This document shows, piece by piece, positions 46,474 to 57,422 of a DNA stretch of 64,000 nt (the first letter of the stretch is position 1; each line of letters opens with the position of its first letter). Under the pieces are notes generated by a model that had not been told where the DNA came from, made no database searches, and was given only the letters and a program-made list of their open reading frames with translations. The DNA comes from an uncultured Methanobacterium sp. (GTDB taxonomy: Archaea > Methanobacteriota > Methanobacteria > Methanobacteriales > Methanobacteriaceae), in assembly GCF_963665055.1 (NCBI RefSeq), contig NZ_OY762014.1, positions 1 through 64,000 of the forward strand. Reading direction: 5' to 3'. The translations under genes were made by a program, and so were the position numbers.

Positions 46474-49400
46474 TTAATGTGTGGTCCATGGTGTGTAGTT
46501 TACGTTTCCCTGTATCTGTGCACTGGGGTTATCATTGGATCCCCACCAGTTATTGGTGGCGTTGAGTGTGTTACTGGTTCCAGCATAGGTTAAACCATAC
46601 TGACTACTACCAGTGATGCTGTTACTGTTCACTGTGTTAGTAGAACTGTCCGTATCAACACGCACTCCAATAGGGTTCTCAGTGATGTTATTTGACAAAA
46701 TCTGATTGTCCAAAGATGTATCCAGGAGACATACTCCCATCCAGGTGTTTTTGTTGACTAAATTACTGGTTATGTTGTTTCCATTGGCATTTTGAAGAAG
46801 AATACCAATGTTATTTCCAGAAATCTGCGTATTGTTGCCGATAGTATTGCTACTTGCACCAATAATTATTATTCCGTGTGCAGTGTTGTTCTGAATAGTA
46901 TTCTGACTCACAGTGATACCATAAGCACCATTTTCAATCAAAACACCCTCTTCACCATTACCAGATATCAGATTAGCACTTATAGTTGAATCATGAGCAT
47001 TATTAGCCCAAATTCCCAACCAACTGTTACCAGAGACATTGTTATTAGTTATCTGATTACCAAATGAACCAACCAATCCTACACCTACCTGATTACCAGA
47101 AATATTAAGATTACCTGTAACTTGAACCTGGGAACTGTTGGAAATATAAACCCCATTCCGGAGGTTATTCACCAAAGTATTACCACTCACAGTTATATTT
47201 GAACTGTTTTCAATGAATACACCTTCAGGATTATTTGAAACCGTGTTTACATTGTTTATTGCGTTGTTTACACCATTATAAACCCAAATACCAGCCCATT
47301 TATTCACAGTAACGTTGTTACCCTGGACAAAGTTTCCAATAGCATTGAATAAGTCTATTCCAACGTTATTTCCAGAAATCTCAGTGTTATTCAAAATCTG
47401 ATTACCAGTACTAGTTGCATCCGGTATGAGAATTCCATTCCAGGTGTTATTCTTAATGGTATTGCCCGTCACAAGGTTGTCAGTGGAGTAACTTTGCAGC
47501 ACAACACCTTCCTGGTTGTTGGAAACTGTGTTACTATTTACAGAGGTGTTTGTGGTATTGTAAAGCCAGATTCCAGCCCAACTGTTCCCAGAAACATTAT
47601 TACCCTGTACCGTGTTTCCGCTTGAATAATACATCTTAACACCAACATCATTTCCAGAAATCTCAGTATTATTCACAACCTGATTACCAGTACTAATAGC
47701 ATCCGGTACAAGAACACCATTCCAAGCGTTATCCTTAATCACATTATGAACCACATGATTATCATCAGAAGATCCCTGCAGTACTACTCCTTCCTGGTTA
47801 TTAGAGATTTTGTTGTCTTTTATCGTGTTTTTTGAGGAGTTGTATGTGGCTACTCCTGCCCAATGGTTTTCAGTGACATTGTTTCCTTCAATGGTGTTTC
47901 CTGAGGAACCAGACACACTTACACCAATATTGTTCCCAGAAATCTCAGAATTTTCAGAAACAGTGTTATTATCCGAGTTATCCGTGATGAGCACACCATT
48001 CCAAGTATTATTCTTAATCACATTATGAGTCACATGATTATCATCAGAAGAACCCTGCAGCACAACACCCTCCTGATTGTTAGACACTAAGTTGGAATCA
48101 ACAGTATTCCCAGTACCATTACGCACCAACACACCAACCCAACCATTAGAATCAACTTTGTTATTGATTAATACACTATTCCCTGTGTTGATGAGCTGTA
48201 TTCCCACAACATTGCCAGTTGCGGTGTTGTTTATAATGTTAACATTGTTCGCAGAGTCAACACTTATTCCTGCTGCCCCGGTTGCGTTAGCAACTGTGAA
48301 TCCGGTTATGGTGGTTCCAGATGCATCTGAACCAGTGACGCTGATTATGGAAGAAGTTCCAGTACCTTTCAAAACAGCACCGTTACCCTCAAGGTTTAAA
48401 GCTTTAGAAATTGTCAATGCCATGTTGTTGTAAGTCCCAGTAAGGAAAGTTACAGTGTCCCCTACTCTTGCAGAGTTTATTAAAGACTGGACATAGGTGT
48501 TGTTCATTGTGGAAGCAACAATGAAATTCTGTGGCTTGTTAAAATCATTTCCATTGCCAACCGTTACAATTCCATTGTTTAAATAGTACTGGTTGTATTG
48601 TACACTGTATTTTCCATCTTCACGTATGTTTAGGGTGTTATTATCTATGTTAAGGTATTTTACATTGTGGTTTTCCATAGCTATGCCTATAACCGGATCA
48701 TTGATGGTGTTGTTGGCGATAGTGGCAGATAATGTGCCATCAACTGGAGTACCCTTTCCAGTTATATTTATCCCGGTTAAAAGGATGTCATGGATAGTGT
48801 TTCCAGAAATAGTGCCGTTAAAGTTTCCTCCAATGAATATACCGTAATATACATTAACTATGGAATTGTTAGCCACCAGGGTGTTGGTGGCAGTTTCCAT
48901 GGCACCCCTGTTAACCAGGGAGATACCATCGTGATTACCATAGGAAGCAGAGGTCATGTTGCTGATGGAATTACCAACAACGGTCAGGTTCTGGTACTGG
49001 TGATTGATGTTGATCCCATCATCAATATTGGAGATGGTATTATTTTTTATGAGGCTACTGAAAACGTAAGATCCATCTATACCGTTTAAATAACCGTAAC
49101 AGCCATCGATCTGGTTATTGGTTATAGTAAACCCGGATCCTTCTATATGCACTCCACCGGGGCTGTTGTATATTATGTTTTTGTCTATAAGGATGTTATT
49201 TTTACTGGATGTGGAACCCGTGTCTGTGATGTAAATTCCATAGCTGGGGTTTAGCTCAGTGTTATTGTAGATTCCATTTGATTTTATGGAGCTTTCATTG
49301 ACATTGTTAAAGTAAATGCCCCGTACCAGGTTGTTAAATGTGTTGTTTTCAATATTGATACGCGATGTTTTGCTTGCGTTGATACCATAACTGCCAGTGT

Positions 49401-49725
49401 TGGAGTCCACTCCATTCATGGTAAATCCGGTGATGTTGGTTCCAGAGGCATTAGTACCGCTAATGGTGATAATTGTTGAATCAACATTACTGTTTAAAAT
49501 AGCACCTAATCCTACCAGATTAACTGAGACTTTAGTTATGGTTAACGAAATATTGTTGTAGACTCCTGCCAGGAAATTCAGGGTATCTCCCGCATTACAG
49601 TAGTTAATTATAGTTTGAATATCACTATTTGTCATGGATGAAGTAACATTGTAAGTTGCAGCAGACACCGGCTCACAAAATACAGTCCCTAAAGGGATAA
49701 CTGCAGCCATTAAAAATAGTAACAC
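46474..49725 (-). CDS. Adhesin-like protein with NosD-type right-handed beta helix
   Basis: About 1083 residues. Hydrophobic signal, then two beta-helix blocks (about 35-390 and 400-1080) of repeated ~22-residue rungs such as NNVSGNSWAGIWLYN and NNQEGVVLQGSSDDN. It ends NNWWGSNDNPSAQIQGNVNY, a C-terminal capping block shared with the adhesin at the right edge. Asn and Ser dominate. There is no membrane anchor or sorting motif seen. GTG is the first standard start; GGAGG 7 bases before an in-frame ATT at 49744-49746 suggests translation may begin there, adding a Lys-rich signal start (KKIKIGVLLFLMAA). Surface binding is inferred from the family. Confidence 0.82.
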   Translation of the reverse strand: MLLFLMAAVIPLGTVFCEPVSAATYNVTSSMTNSDIQTIINYCNAGDTLNFLAGVYNNISLTITKVSVNLVGLGAILNSNVDSTIITISGTNASGTNITGFTMNGVDSNTGSYGINASKTSRINIENNTFNNLVRGIYFNNVNESSIKSNGIYNNTELNPSYGIYITDTGSTSSKNNILIDKNIIYNSPGGVHIEGSGFTITNNQIDGCYGYLNGIDGSYVFSSLIKNNTISNIDDGININHQYQNLTVVGNSISNMTSASYGNHDGISLVNRGAMETATNTLVANNSIVNVYYGIFIGGNFNGTISGNTIHDILLTGINITGKGTPVDGTLSATIANNTINDPVIGIAMENHNVKYLNIDNNTLNIREDGKYSVQYNQYYLNNGIVTVGNGNDFNKPQNFIVASTMNNTYVQSLINSARVGDTVTFLTGTYNNMALTISKALNLEGNGAVLKGTGTSSIISVTGSDASGTTITGFTVANATGAAGISVDSANNVNIINNTATGNVVGIQLINTGNSVLINNKVDSNGWVGVLVRNGTGNTVDSNLVSNNQEGVVLQGSSDDNHVTHNVIKNNTWNGVLITDNSDNNTVSENSEISGNNIGVSVSGSSGNTIEGNNVTENHWAGVATYNSSKNTIKDNKISNNQEGVVLQGSSDDNHVVHNVIKDNAWNGVLVPDAISTGNQVVNNTEISGNDVGVKMYYSSGNTVQGNNVSGNSWAGIWLYNTTNTSVNSNTVSNNQEGVVLQSYSTDNLVTGNTIKNNTWNGILIPDATSTGNQILNNTEISGNNVGIDLFNAIGNFVQGNNVTVNKWAGIWVYNGVNNAINNVNTVSNNPEGVFIENSSNITVSGNTLVNNLRNGVYISNSSQVQVTGNLNISGNQVGVGLVGSFGNQITNNNVSGNSWLGIWANNAHDSTISANLISGNGEEGVLIENGAYGITVSQNTIQNNTAHGIIIIGASSNTIGNNTQISGNNIGILLQNANGNNITSNLVNKNTWMGVCLLDTSLDNQILSNNITENPIGVRVDTDSSTNTVNSNSITGSSQYGLTYAGTSNTLNATNNWWGSNDNPSAQIQGNVNYTPWTTH

Positions 49726-49746
49726 TCCTATTTTAATTTTTTTAAT

Positions 49747-50406
49747 CCAAATTCCTCCTTTTACTTTTTTATCATTTTACCTTTAAATCCAATTTTAATC
49801 AAAAACTTCATATACCCACATTATGATTATTTTAAACATTAAAAATATCCTGATGACTCTAAAATGACTTTAAAATATTTAATTCAATAAAATACTGAAC
49901 AAATGATTATTAATCTAAAATTCTGCTGTTAATACCATTCGTATCCATATACCACACACCATCATCATTGAATTCCCAATAAATCGAAATGTATATTATT
50001 ATAATTCGATTAAATTTAGTATTTAACAGCTATTATAAATAAATTTCTAGAGAAAAAAAGAGAGTTAAAAAGATCAAAAATACTATATAAACACTTAATT
50101 TCTAATATAATGAAATTTAAACTTCTAAGATGAACATATCGAAAATAAAGAGTTGAATTTTAAAGTTTATGCTCGATATGTTTATATATGATCTTCAATA
50201 AAACATACTAATTACACAAGAAGAAGGATGCAAGATATCTAGTTCATTCAAATAAGAATTATTTTTTTTATAATTTAAGTTAAAGGCTTTTATGATGATT
50301 AAATAAAAAATACGGGTTAAATCACAAATAAATGGGCATCTTCTTCTTTTCAGAGTAAAAAAGATGATATTAATCTAATTCACACGATATAGGAGCAAAC
50401 AGTAAG
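49747..50406. promoter_or_regulatory. Divergent adhesin promoter region
   Basis: 660 bp between two divergent adhesin genes. CGATATG-TTTATAT (50174-50187) repeats the first 14 bases of the fwd element and reads toward the large adhesin, about 220 bp from its ATG. An opposite CATATCG lies at 50135-50141. No gene seen. Confidence 0.5.
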
Positions 50407-53400
50407 ATGTTAAAAAATAAAAAAGCAATAATCTCACTGCTTTTAATAATATCTTCCTTTCTGGTTATGGGAACGGTAAGTGCTGAGGATCCTGTTGCTA
50501 ATTGGACAAACAACTCCACAAATAGTACTAATCTAACTCTTAACCTGACTGATAACTCCACAGATAATGGTACTACTAATGCCAACTACGGTAGTGGGTC
50601 TAATGCAGAAAATTCCGTGGATTTCTCTGTAGAAAATCTAAACAGTACCATTGCTGAGTTTACCGCCAACAACAGTAGTCCTGTGACATCATGGAAATGG
50701 GACTTTGGCGACAGAACCACATCCACCCAGCAAAAACCCACCCACAACTACTACCAGTCCGGGAGTTATCTGGTTAGTTTAACTGCAAATTTAACCAATG
50801 GCAGCGTAGCTACCGTGAATAAAACCATTATTGTGGATGTGAAATCCCCAACCGCCAATGCCAGCCTCAATGGAGGCACATTCAATAACACACAAACAAT
50901 TAACCTAACAGCGAGTGATGATAATAACAATACAGTGATTTACTACACCACCGACGGCACAAACCCACAATCGAGTAACAGCAGAATCATTTACACCACA
51001 CCCATTGTTTTAAACAATACAACCACCCTGATATTCGCTGCACAGGATATTTCAGGCAAATGGAGCCAGTTGTACACTGAAAACTACACCATCATTCATT
51101 TTATTTATGCCAGTGACAACCAGACCACTATACAGGCCATCCTGGATAATGCATCCCCTGGAAGCACCGTAGTATTTTCAGGAACGAACTATGAAAACCT
51201 GCATCTTGTAATCAATAAAAAATTGAATATAATCAGCTATGTGGGAACAAAAATTGTAACGATCAACGCTATAGGAACAGCGACCTACATCGATGATGGT
51301 GAAACTCGAACAGTTACTATTTATGATACAGCCACTTCCCCAGTGTTTACCATAAAGGGGAGTCATGCGTCTGGAACCACGATAAGTGGGTTTACAATTT
51401 TTACAGACACTGATTCTGGAATATTCGTCAATAACTCCACTAATATTGTTATTTCACAGATGAACATTACTTCGGTTAATGGAACTGCAATCACCGTAAA
51501 TGGTAGCTCGAACATCACCATCCTATACAACAACCTTACTAACTCATACAACGGGATATGTATTTCTGAATCCAACAGTACTAATATTGTGGGAAACAAC
51601 ATTACAGGATACCAGAAAAACAATATTTACCTTAAAAAGTCTCAAATTACCTACATTCAGGAAAATGACATCAACAGCACTTTCAGTGGGGTTAAAGTTC
51701 AAACCTGCTGTAACACCCAGATCAATGGAAATAACATAACTACTGATATTAATGGGGGTAATTCAACAGTATTTTCCAACCCTAGCTTTGAAGATGGTTT
51801 AACTGGATGGGATACTGGTTCAGAACTCAGCACAGTTAGAGTCAACGATGGTACATACAGTATTTTCCTGTCCCATAATGGCTACGTGCAGCAGGCGGTA
51901 GACTTAACCTCAATTGGTGTTATTTCATTCTGGGGATTCTGTGTGGAGGTTAGTTCCGTGGGAGGAACATTTGAATTGTACATTGATGGCCTTCTGGTTG
52001 GAACATTTGAAGTGAATAATGTCAGTCAAGAACACAAATGGGTACAATTCACCTGTAATTTCAATCCAATTTACTCTGGAAACCACACTGTGACTGTGAA
52101 GTGGATCGGGCCACACAGTGCTTATATAGATGATTTTTCTTCAGGAACCAGTAAAAATTCAGCTAATTTCACAGCTACAGTTACCAACAGCGAAACTGAC
52201 CCCCTGACAGTGCAGTTTACTGACACTTCTTCTGGTCTGGTGGACAGTTGGTTGTGGGACTTTGGTGATGGAACAACATCCACCGACCAAAACCCGGTAC
52301 ACACCTTCACCAAACTGGGAGTTTACACTGTAAGCCTCACTGTAACCGGCCCCTACTATAATTCAACTGTAACCATGAAGGATCTCTTCAACATTGGTGG
52401 ACCAGTGAACAACCGGACCGGGAAAATTTACAACAACATCCCGGAAGCCATTGATGATATCGATACCATTGATGGTGACACCATACTGGTGGGCAACCAT
52501 TCATACCTGGAAACTTACACCGAGAATGTGAATGTAACTAAAAGGGTGAATATAATCAGCCAGGGCATGGTGATAATCACAGCCGCCGATATAAATCAAC
52601 CTGTTTTTAACATCCTTCCCGGAGGGTTGGGTTCGCTCATCAGCGGATTCACCATAACCGGAGCAACTGGCTCCAGTGGAATTTACCTATCCCCCGGGTC
52701 CAGTGCCACCATAACCAGTAACATCATCACCGGCAATAAAGTGGGAATTTACATCAATAACGCGGCATCAACTATTCATTTCAACGTTATTTACGATAAT
52801 GACCTCTACGGTTTAATGTTCACTGGCAGCGGTGTGGAAGCATCTAATAACTGGTGGGGAACCAACAATCCCACCTACAAAAATGGCCTGACTGCCCCTG
52901 GAAAAACCGATATATACGAAGTCTCGACTGATAATCATGCCACCAATGACCCCTGGATTGTGTTAAAAGTAAATGTTTCTGATATTCTCCTAAAAGAGAA
53001 TGCAACTTCCATAATTACCGCAAATTTCGCCACCAACTCCCGGGGTGAGGATACTTCAAATTCTGGTAGTATCCCCTCAATACCTGTGGGATTCAGTTAC
53101 GCTTTGGGAGAATTTAAAATATCTGGCACTGATGCCAGTCGTTCTGTAACTGTGAAAACCAGTAAAGGAAAAGCAACAACCACCCTAACTGCTGGTAGTC
53201 GGAGTGGATCCAGTTACTTGGTAGTTGCTGTTTGTGATGATGCTGTGAACTCTCTGGTAACTGTTGACACTATTGCACCAACTGTAAACACCACTTTAGA
53301 GGGAGGCCACTACAGTTCAGCCCAGACTGTTACATTAATGAGTGATGACCCCTCTGCAGTGATTTATTACACCACTGACGGGACTCTTCCCCAGTCAAGT

Positions 53401-56400
53401 AACACCAAAAAACTGTATACTGGTCCTATTCCCATTACTGATTCTACAATTATCATGTACGCTGCCACAGACCTGGCTGGTAACTGGAGTCCCCTTTACC
53501 TCCAGTACTATATTATGGGAGTCTACGGTCTGGAAGATTCTGCCTGGCCCAGCTTCCAGAATAACCAGAACAACACTGGACAGTCAGATTACAATGGCCC
53601 CCAGGCCAATACTACACAGTGGACCTTTGGAGACATCAGTGTTTATGGTTCAGCTGTAATCGGCTCTGATGGAACAGTATATGTTGGCGGTTATGATGGA
53701 ATTTTATATGCTTTTAAAGCTGATGGAACCCTTAAATGGAAGTACATTACCCGGAGCAGCATAATAGGTTCCCCTATCATTGGCAGTGATGGTACCATAT
53801 ACTTCAGCAACTGGGTCAACAGTACCACCTATGCTGTGAGCCCCAACGGAACACTTAAATGGAAATACACCACAGGGGGGAACAATTACGGCTCATCCCC
53901 AGTGATTGATTCAGATGGAATAATTTACACTGCCAGTAATCAGGGAGCTATTGGTACCCTGTATGCAATTTACCCCACCCAGATCCTAAAATGGAGTTAT
54001 GACATGGGACTCCTTTACGGTAACTCAGCAGTTATAGGGGCAGATGGCACCATTTACATTGCAGACTACAATGGCATATTATACGCATTTAAAAATGACG
54101 GGACACTTAAATGGACCTATGAATTGAAGTACTTTTTATTATATGTACCTGGAATGGGCAATCTCATGGTTTCAGGGAATGTGATTTATTCCACTCCCTC
54201 CATTGGTCCAGATGGCACCATTTACATTGGAAACACCAAAGGGGCGTTAATGGCTGTTACTGATAATGGAACCTGCGGAGTGTATAAATGGAGTTTTTTA
54301 AACAATCATGAAGCTAATGAACCATTATATGGTTCCCCTGCAATTTCGGCCAACGGGACCATTTACATCGTAAGCAGTAGCAAGCTTTACGCTGTGGACT
54401 CATCTGGAAATCTTCTGTGGAGCCAGGATATCGGAAGTATAGTTGGAACTGGGGTCACATCCCCTGCCATTGGTGCAGATGGAACCATCTACGTTGGAAG
54501 CAGCACTGGATTATATGCACTTAATTCTGATGGAACCATTAAATGGAGTTACAGTACGGGTACTATCTGTGGATCCCCTGCAATAAGCAGTAACGGAACA
54601 CTGTACATTGGAAGTATTAATACTGGAACCACTAACGGTACATTCTATGCTTTCAATGATATCAGCGCCAACTTTGAGTATAGGAGCGTTAACGAGACAA
54701 CTGTGCAGTTTAATGATACTTCTACCTGCCATCCTGTGTCATGGAAGTGGGATTTCGGTGATGGTTACACATCTACTGATGCCAACCCCACCCACATCTA
54801 CAGTAAAACAGGCACATACACCGTGACCCTTTCTGTTACTCTAAATGATAAAACTGTGATGAAAAGGGTAAAAACTGTGCTGATTCAGGAAACTGATATT
54901 ACTGCTCCCACAGCAATGGCCAGCCCAGGTAGTGGGGAATTTAACACCGCCCCAGTAGTTACCTTAAGTGCCAGTGATAACAGTGGTAGTGCCACGATTT
55001 ATTATACCAATGACGGTACTGACCCCCGCACCAGCACCACTAGAATTATTTACAAAAATCCATTGGTGATTTACAGCACAAGCACCATTAATTTCGCTGC
55101 AGTTGATGCCTCTGGAAACTGGAGTCCGGTTTACAATGCGACTTACACCGTACTTCTCGTTGAGTATGTGCAGCCGGCTTCTTATTATAACAGCAGCACG
55201 TTAAACAGTGATATACAGGATATCCTGGATAATGCAGTTAGTGGAAGTACGGTGATATTCTTAGGAGATTCTTACGATAATCTGCACCTGGTGGTTAATA
55301 AAAAACTGAACATAATCAGCCAGAAAATGACCAGAATATGGGTAACAGACTCCTCAACATCACCAGTATTTCTAATTAGTGGAACTACTGCATCAGGGAC
55401 CGGTATAAACGGTTTTGTTATATTTACCAGTGGAAGATCTGCAATAACCATTTACAACACCAATAATGTTACTATTTCAAATGTTAGCATGAGCGCCACC
55501 GGAGGATCTGCAATCATGGTTACTGGAAGTTCCAACACCACCTTAAACGATAACACCATCACCGGTTCTTTAAATGGAATTTACATCTCAGGGAGTAGTA
55601 ACACCAAGATAACTGGAAACACCATACTGAAAAACCTGGAAAACGGAGTGAATATTGAAAATTCATCCAGCACAACCATAAACAGTGGTACTATCTCCAA
55701 TAATGGTGAAAATGGTGTAAAAATGTACCACTCACCTGGAACAGTGATTAATGGCGTGATCATAACTGGTAACGGTAAAAACGGAACTGATACCAGGAGC
55801 GGAGTCTACATTGAGTCTTCAGATAACGTTCTGGTTACTGGTAGCCAGATAACCGGGAACTGGAATGGGATTAAAACCACAGACCTCACCGGTTCCACCG
55901 TATCATATAACAACATCTCAGATAACGAGAGGGATGGAGTTTTTATCACTGGAGAAACAGTGAACAGTCTCTTTTTAACCAACACCATTTCTGGAAATAA
56001 CAATGGAATTAAACTGGATGGGCCCAGTCAGAACCTGACCCTGGAAGGTAATTTAATCACCGGGAGTGAATACGTTAATGACTCCAGTGTTGATAACAAT
56101 TACAATGGTAGGGGCCTTGTATTTGGGGGAAACTGTCCCTATTCAGATACACTGGTTGTATCCCATAATGTGATCTGTGGTAATGCAGGTACTGATATTG
56201 AAACACGTTATGCCCAGGGTGGCCCGGTTATTGAGGATCTTACCGGTTCCAACTGGTCCGGTTGCCCTGCCTGTGGAGTGCCAACCCATGCTCAGTGCGG
56301 ACCGGACTGCCAGTGCAGGAGATGGGACGCAGATATGGTGTGGGTGGCTACCAAAGTCAGTGAAAACACATATGAAGCAATTCTCTATGATGGTAAAACC

Positions 56401-56982
56401 GGATTGAGGGTGTCTAATATAGCATCCTTTGCAGCCACAGCCAGCTTAAATTCTCAGACCATGGCCATCACCGTGGTAGGTGGAAGAGCCATAGTAACTT
56501 TTACTGGACAGGGAACAGTCACATTCTCAGCCTTTGGTATAAACACAACCGTGGATAGTACCAGCATATCAGAAGAAGCTAAAAACAACTTAATTACAGT
56601 TGTAGAACAGGTTGTAACTTCTGATAAAACAAATCCTGATGAAAATACCGTTCCGGATGATCCAAAGGTAACTGATAAATCTGGGGGAAATAAAGGTCCC
56701 GGAGGCGATGGCAGCAGCAGTAGTGGAAGTGGAAGTGGAAGCAGTTCTGGAAGTGGAGCATCTTCTGGTTCTGCTTCAACAGTAGGCCTCACTGCTGCCC
56801 TTTCCCAGGCATCTACATCTGGTTCAAAATCCCAAGGAACAGTTCAGGAACTTACAGTTGACGACCCACTGAAAAACACCAACATCTGGGCCATAATCGC
56901 CGTGATTATCCTCATAATTGCAGTTATTGGAGTATACTACCGCCGGGACATACAGAACATGATTAAAAAATCAAAAGAATAA
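50407..56982 (+). CDS. Giant multidomain surface protein (PKD, CHB_HEX_C, PQQ propeller, NosD, C-terminal anchor)
   Basis: 2191 residues. Order: signal (1-27); Thr/Asn-rich linker; PKD (~75-150, WKWDFGDRTTST); chitobiase-C-like (~150-225, YYTTDGTNPQSSNS); beta-helix (~230-455); a galactose-binding-like segment (NPSFEDGLTGWDTGSELS); second PKD (WLWDFGDGTTSTDQ); short beta-helix capped by SNNWWGTNNP; second chitobiase-C-like; PQQ-type propeller (~1050-1415) with repeats like GADGTIYIADYNGILYAFK; third PKD; third chitobiase-C-like; NosD beta-helix (~1580-1960); Ser/Gly linker (~2095-2140); membrane helix (~2155-2178) and basic tail. It is therefore a membrane-anchored surface protein. AGGAG lies before the ATG. 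Functions of the modules point to protein or glycan binding; the ligand is unknown. Confidence 0.88.
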   Translation: MLKNKKAIISLLLIISSFLVMGTVSAEDPVANWTNNSTNSTNLTLNLTDNSTDNGTTNANYGSGSNAENSVDFSVENLNSTIAEFTANNSSPVTSWKWDFGDRTTSTQQKPTHNYYQSGSYLVSLTANLTNGSVATVNKTIIVDVKSPTANASLNGGTFNNTQTINLTASDDNNNTVIYYTTDGTNPQSSNSRIIYTTPIVLNNTTTLIFAAQDISGKWSQLYTENYTIIHFIYASDNQTTIQAILDNASPGSTVVFSGTNYENLHLVINKKLNIISYVGTKIVTINAIGTATYIDDGETRTVTIYDTATSPVFTIKGSHASGTTISGFTIFTDTDSGIFVNNSTNIVISQMNITSVNGTAITVNGSSNITILYNNLTNSYNGICISESNSTNIVGNNITGYQKNNIYLKKSQITYIQENDINSTFSGVKVQTCCNTQINGNNITTDINGGNSTVFSNPSFEDGLTGWDTGSELSTVRVNDGTYSIFLSHNGYVQQAVDLTSIGVISFWGFCVEVSSVGGTFELYIDGLLVGTFEVNNVSQEHKWVQFTCNFNPIYSGNHTVTVKWIGPHSAYIDDFSSGTSKNSANFTATVTNSETDPLTVQFTDTSSGLVDSWLWDFGDGTTSTDQNPVHTFTKLGVYTVSLTVTGPYYNSTVTMKDLFNIGGPVNNRTGKIYNNIPEAIDDIDTIDGDTILVGNHSYLETYTENVNVTKRVNIISQGMVIITAADINQPVFNILPGGLGSLISGFTITGATGSSGIYLSPGSSATITSNIITGNKVGIYINNAASTIHFNVIYDNDLYGLMFTGSGVEASNNWWGTNNPTYKNGLTAPGKTDIYEVSTDNHATNDPWIVLKVNVSDILLKENATSIITANFATNSRGEDTSNSGSIPSIPVGFSYALGEFKISGTDASRSVTVKTSKGKATTTLTAGSRSGSSYLVVAVCDDAVNSLVTVDTIAPTVNTTLEGGHYSSAQTVTLMSDDPSAVIYYTTDGTLPQSSNTKKLYTGPIPITDSTIIMYAATDLAGNWSPLYLQYYIMGVYGLEDSAWPSFQNNQNNTGQSDYNGPQANTTQWTFGDISVYGSAVIGSDGTVYVGGYDGILYAFKADGTLKWKYITRSSIIGSPIIGSDGTIYFSNWVNSTTYAVSPNGTLKWKYTTGGNNYGSSPVIDSDGIIYTASNQGAIGTLYAIYPTQILKWSYDMGLLYGNSAVIGADGTIYIADYNGILYAFKNDGTLKWTYELKYFLLYVPGMGNLMVSGNVIYSTPSIGPDGTIYIGNTKGALMAVTDNGTCGVYKWSFLNNHEANEPLYGSPAISANGTIYIVSSSKLYAVDSSGNLLWSQDIGSIVGTGVTSPAIGADGTIYVGSSTGLYALNSDGTIKWSYSTGTICGSPAISSNGTLYIGSINTGTTNGTFYAFNDISANFEYRSVNETTVQFNDTSTCHPVSWKWDFGDGYTSTDANPTHIYSKTGTYTVTLSVTLNDKTVMKRVKTVLIQETDITAPTAMASPGSGEFNTAPVVTLSASDNSGSATIYYTNDGTDPRTSTTRIIYKNPLVIYSTSTINFAAVDASGNWSPVYNATYTVLLVEYVQPASYYNSSTLNSDIQDILDNAVSGSTVIFLGDSYDNLHLVVNKKLNIISQKMTRIWVTDSSTSPVFLISGTTASGTGINGFVIFTSGRSAITIYNTNNVTISNVSMSATGGSAIMVTGSSNTTLNDNTITGSLNGIYISGSSNTKITGNTILKNLENGVNIENSSSTTINSGTISNNGENGVKMYHSPGTVINGVIITGNGKNGTDTRSGVYIESSDNVLVTGSQITGNWNGIKTTDLTGSTVSYNNISDNERDGVFITGETVNSLFLTNTISGNNNGIKLDGPSQNLTLEGNLITGSEYVNDSSVDNNYNGRGLVFGGNCPYSDTLVVSHNVICGNAGTDIETRYAQGGPVIEDLTGSNWSGCPACGVPTHAQCGPDCQCRRWDADMVWVATKVSENTYEAILYDGKTGLRVSNIASFAATASLNSQTMAITVVGGRAIVTFTGQGTVTFSAFGINTTVDSTSISEEAKNNLITVVEQVVTSDKTNPDENTVPDDPKVTDKSGGNKGPGGDGSSSSGSGSGSSSGSGASSGSASTVGLTAALSQASTSGSKSQGTVQELTVDDPLKNTNIWAIIAVIILIIAVIGVYYRRDIQNMIKKSKE

Positions 56983-57422
56983 AAAAAACCCCCATAAGCC
57001 CAACATCCTGTAACTAAGCCCCCCGTAACTAAGCCCACATCCCGTAACCCAAAAAACCCCCCATACACGCTACGTTTACCTTATTTTTTTTAATTTTTAA
57101 ATTTCCATTTTAATATCTAATTTTTCATTCATTATCTTACACCCCCCACAAAGATCAGGATTACATGCAAAATAAGGACCATAAGCTTGATTAAAATCAG
57201 GCGGATTACATATTCTCATGATTTAATTGTATGATCCATCAATATAAGAAGGAATGTTTTTTTCATCAGTCATCTATCGATATAGCATATAGACTAAGCC
57301 ATACTGAAAAGCCATGCTTTTATAAAAGTTAATTTTTAAAAAAATAAAAATAGTCAAAACTAGGTTATTTAAAGGCATTATTGGGAATAAAAACCTAAGA
57401 GACTATTAAATGGAGTAGGATT
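56983..57422. other. Gap with C-rich short repeats and T-rich terminator
   Basis: CCCGTAACTAAGCCC-like units recur four times at about 57005-57055, then T runs (57079-57100) that may end the giant adhesin mRNA. TATCGATA with ATAG arms lies near 57285. No gene seen. Confidence 0.45.

Noticed and set aside
48077..49089. Several 80-120-codon plus-strand frames inside the adhesin gene
   Set aside because: They are shadows of the repetitive minus-strand coding sequence and show only its antisense repeats.
57280..57305. Another copy of the fwd/fmdE element (CTATCGATATAG)
   Set aside because: It has a different palindrome, no enclosed TATA box and no gene downstream at the right distance.
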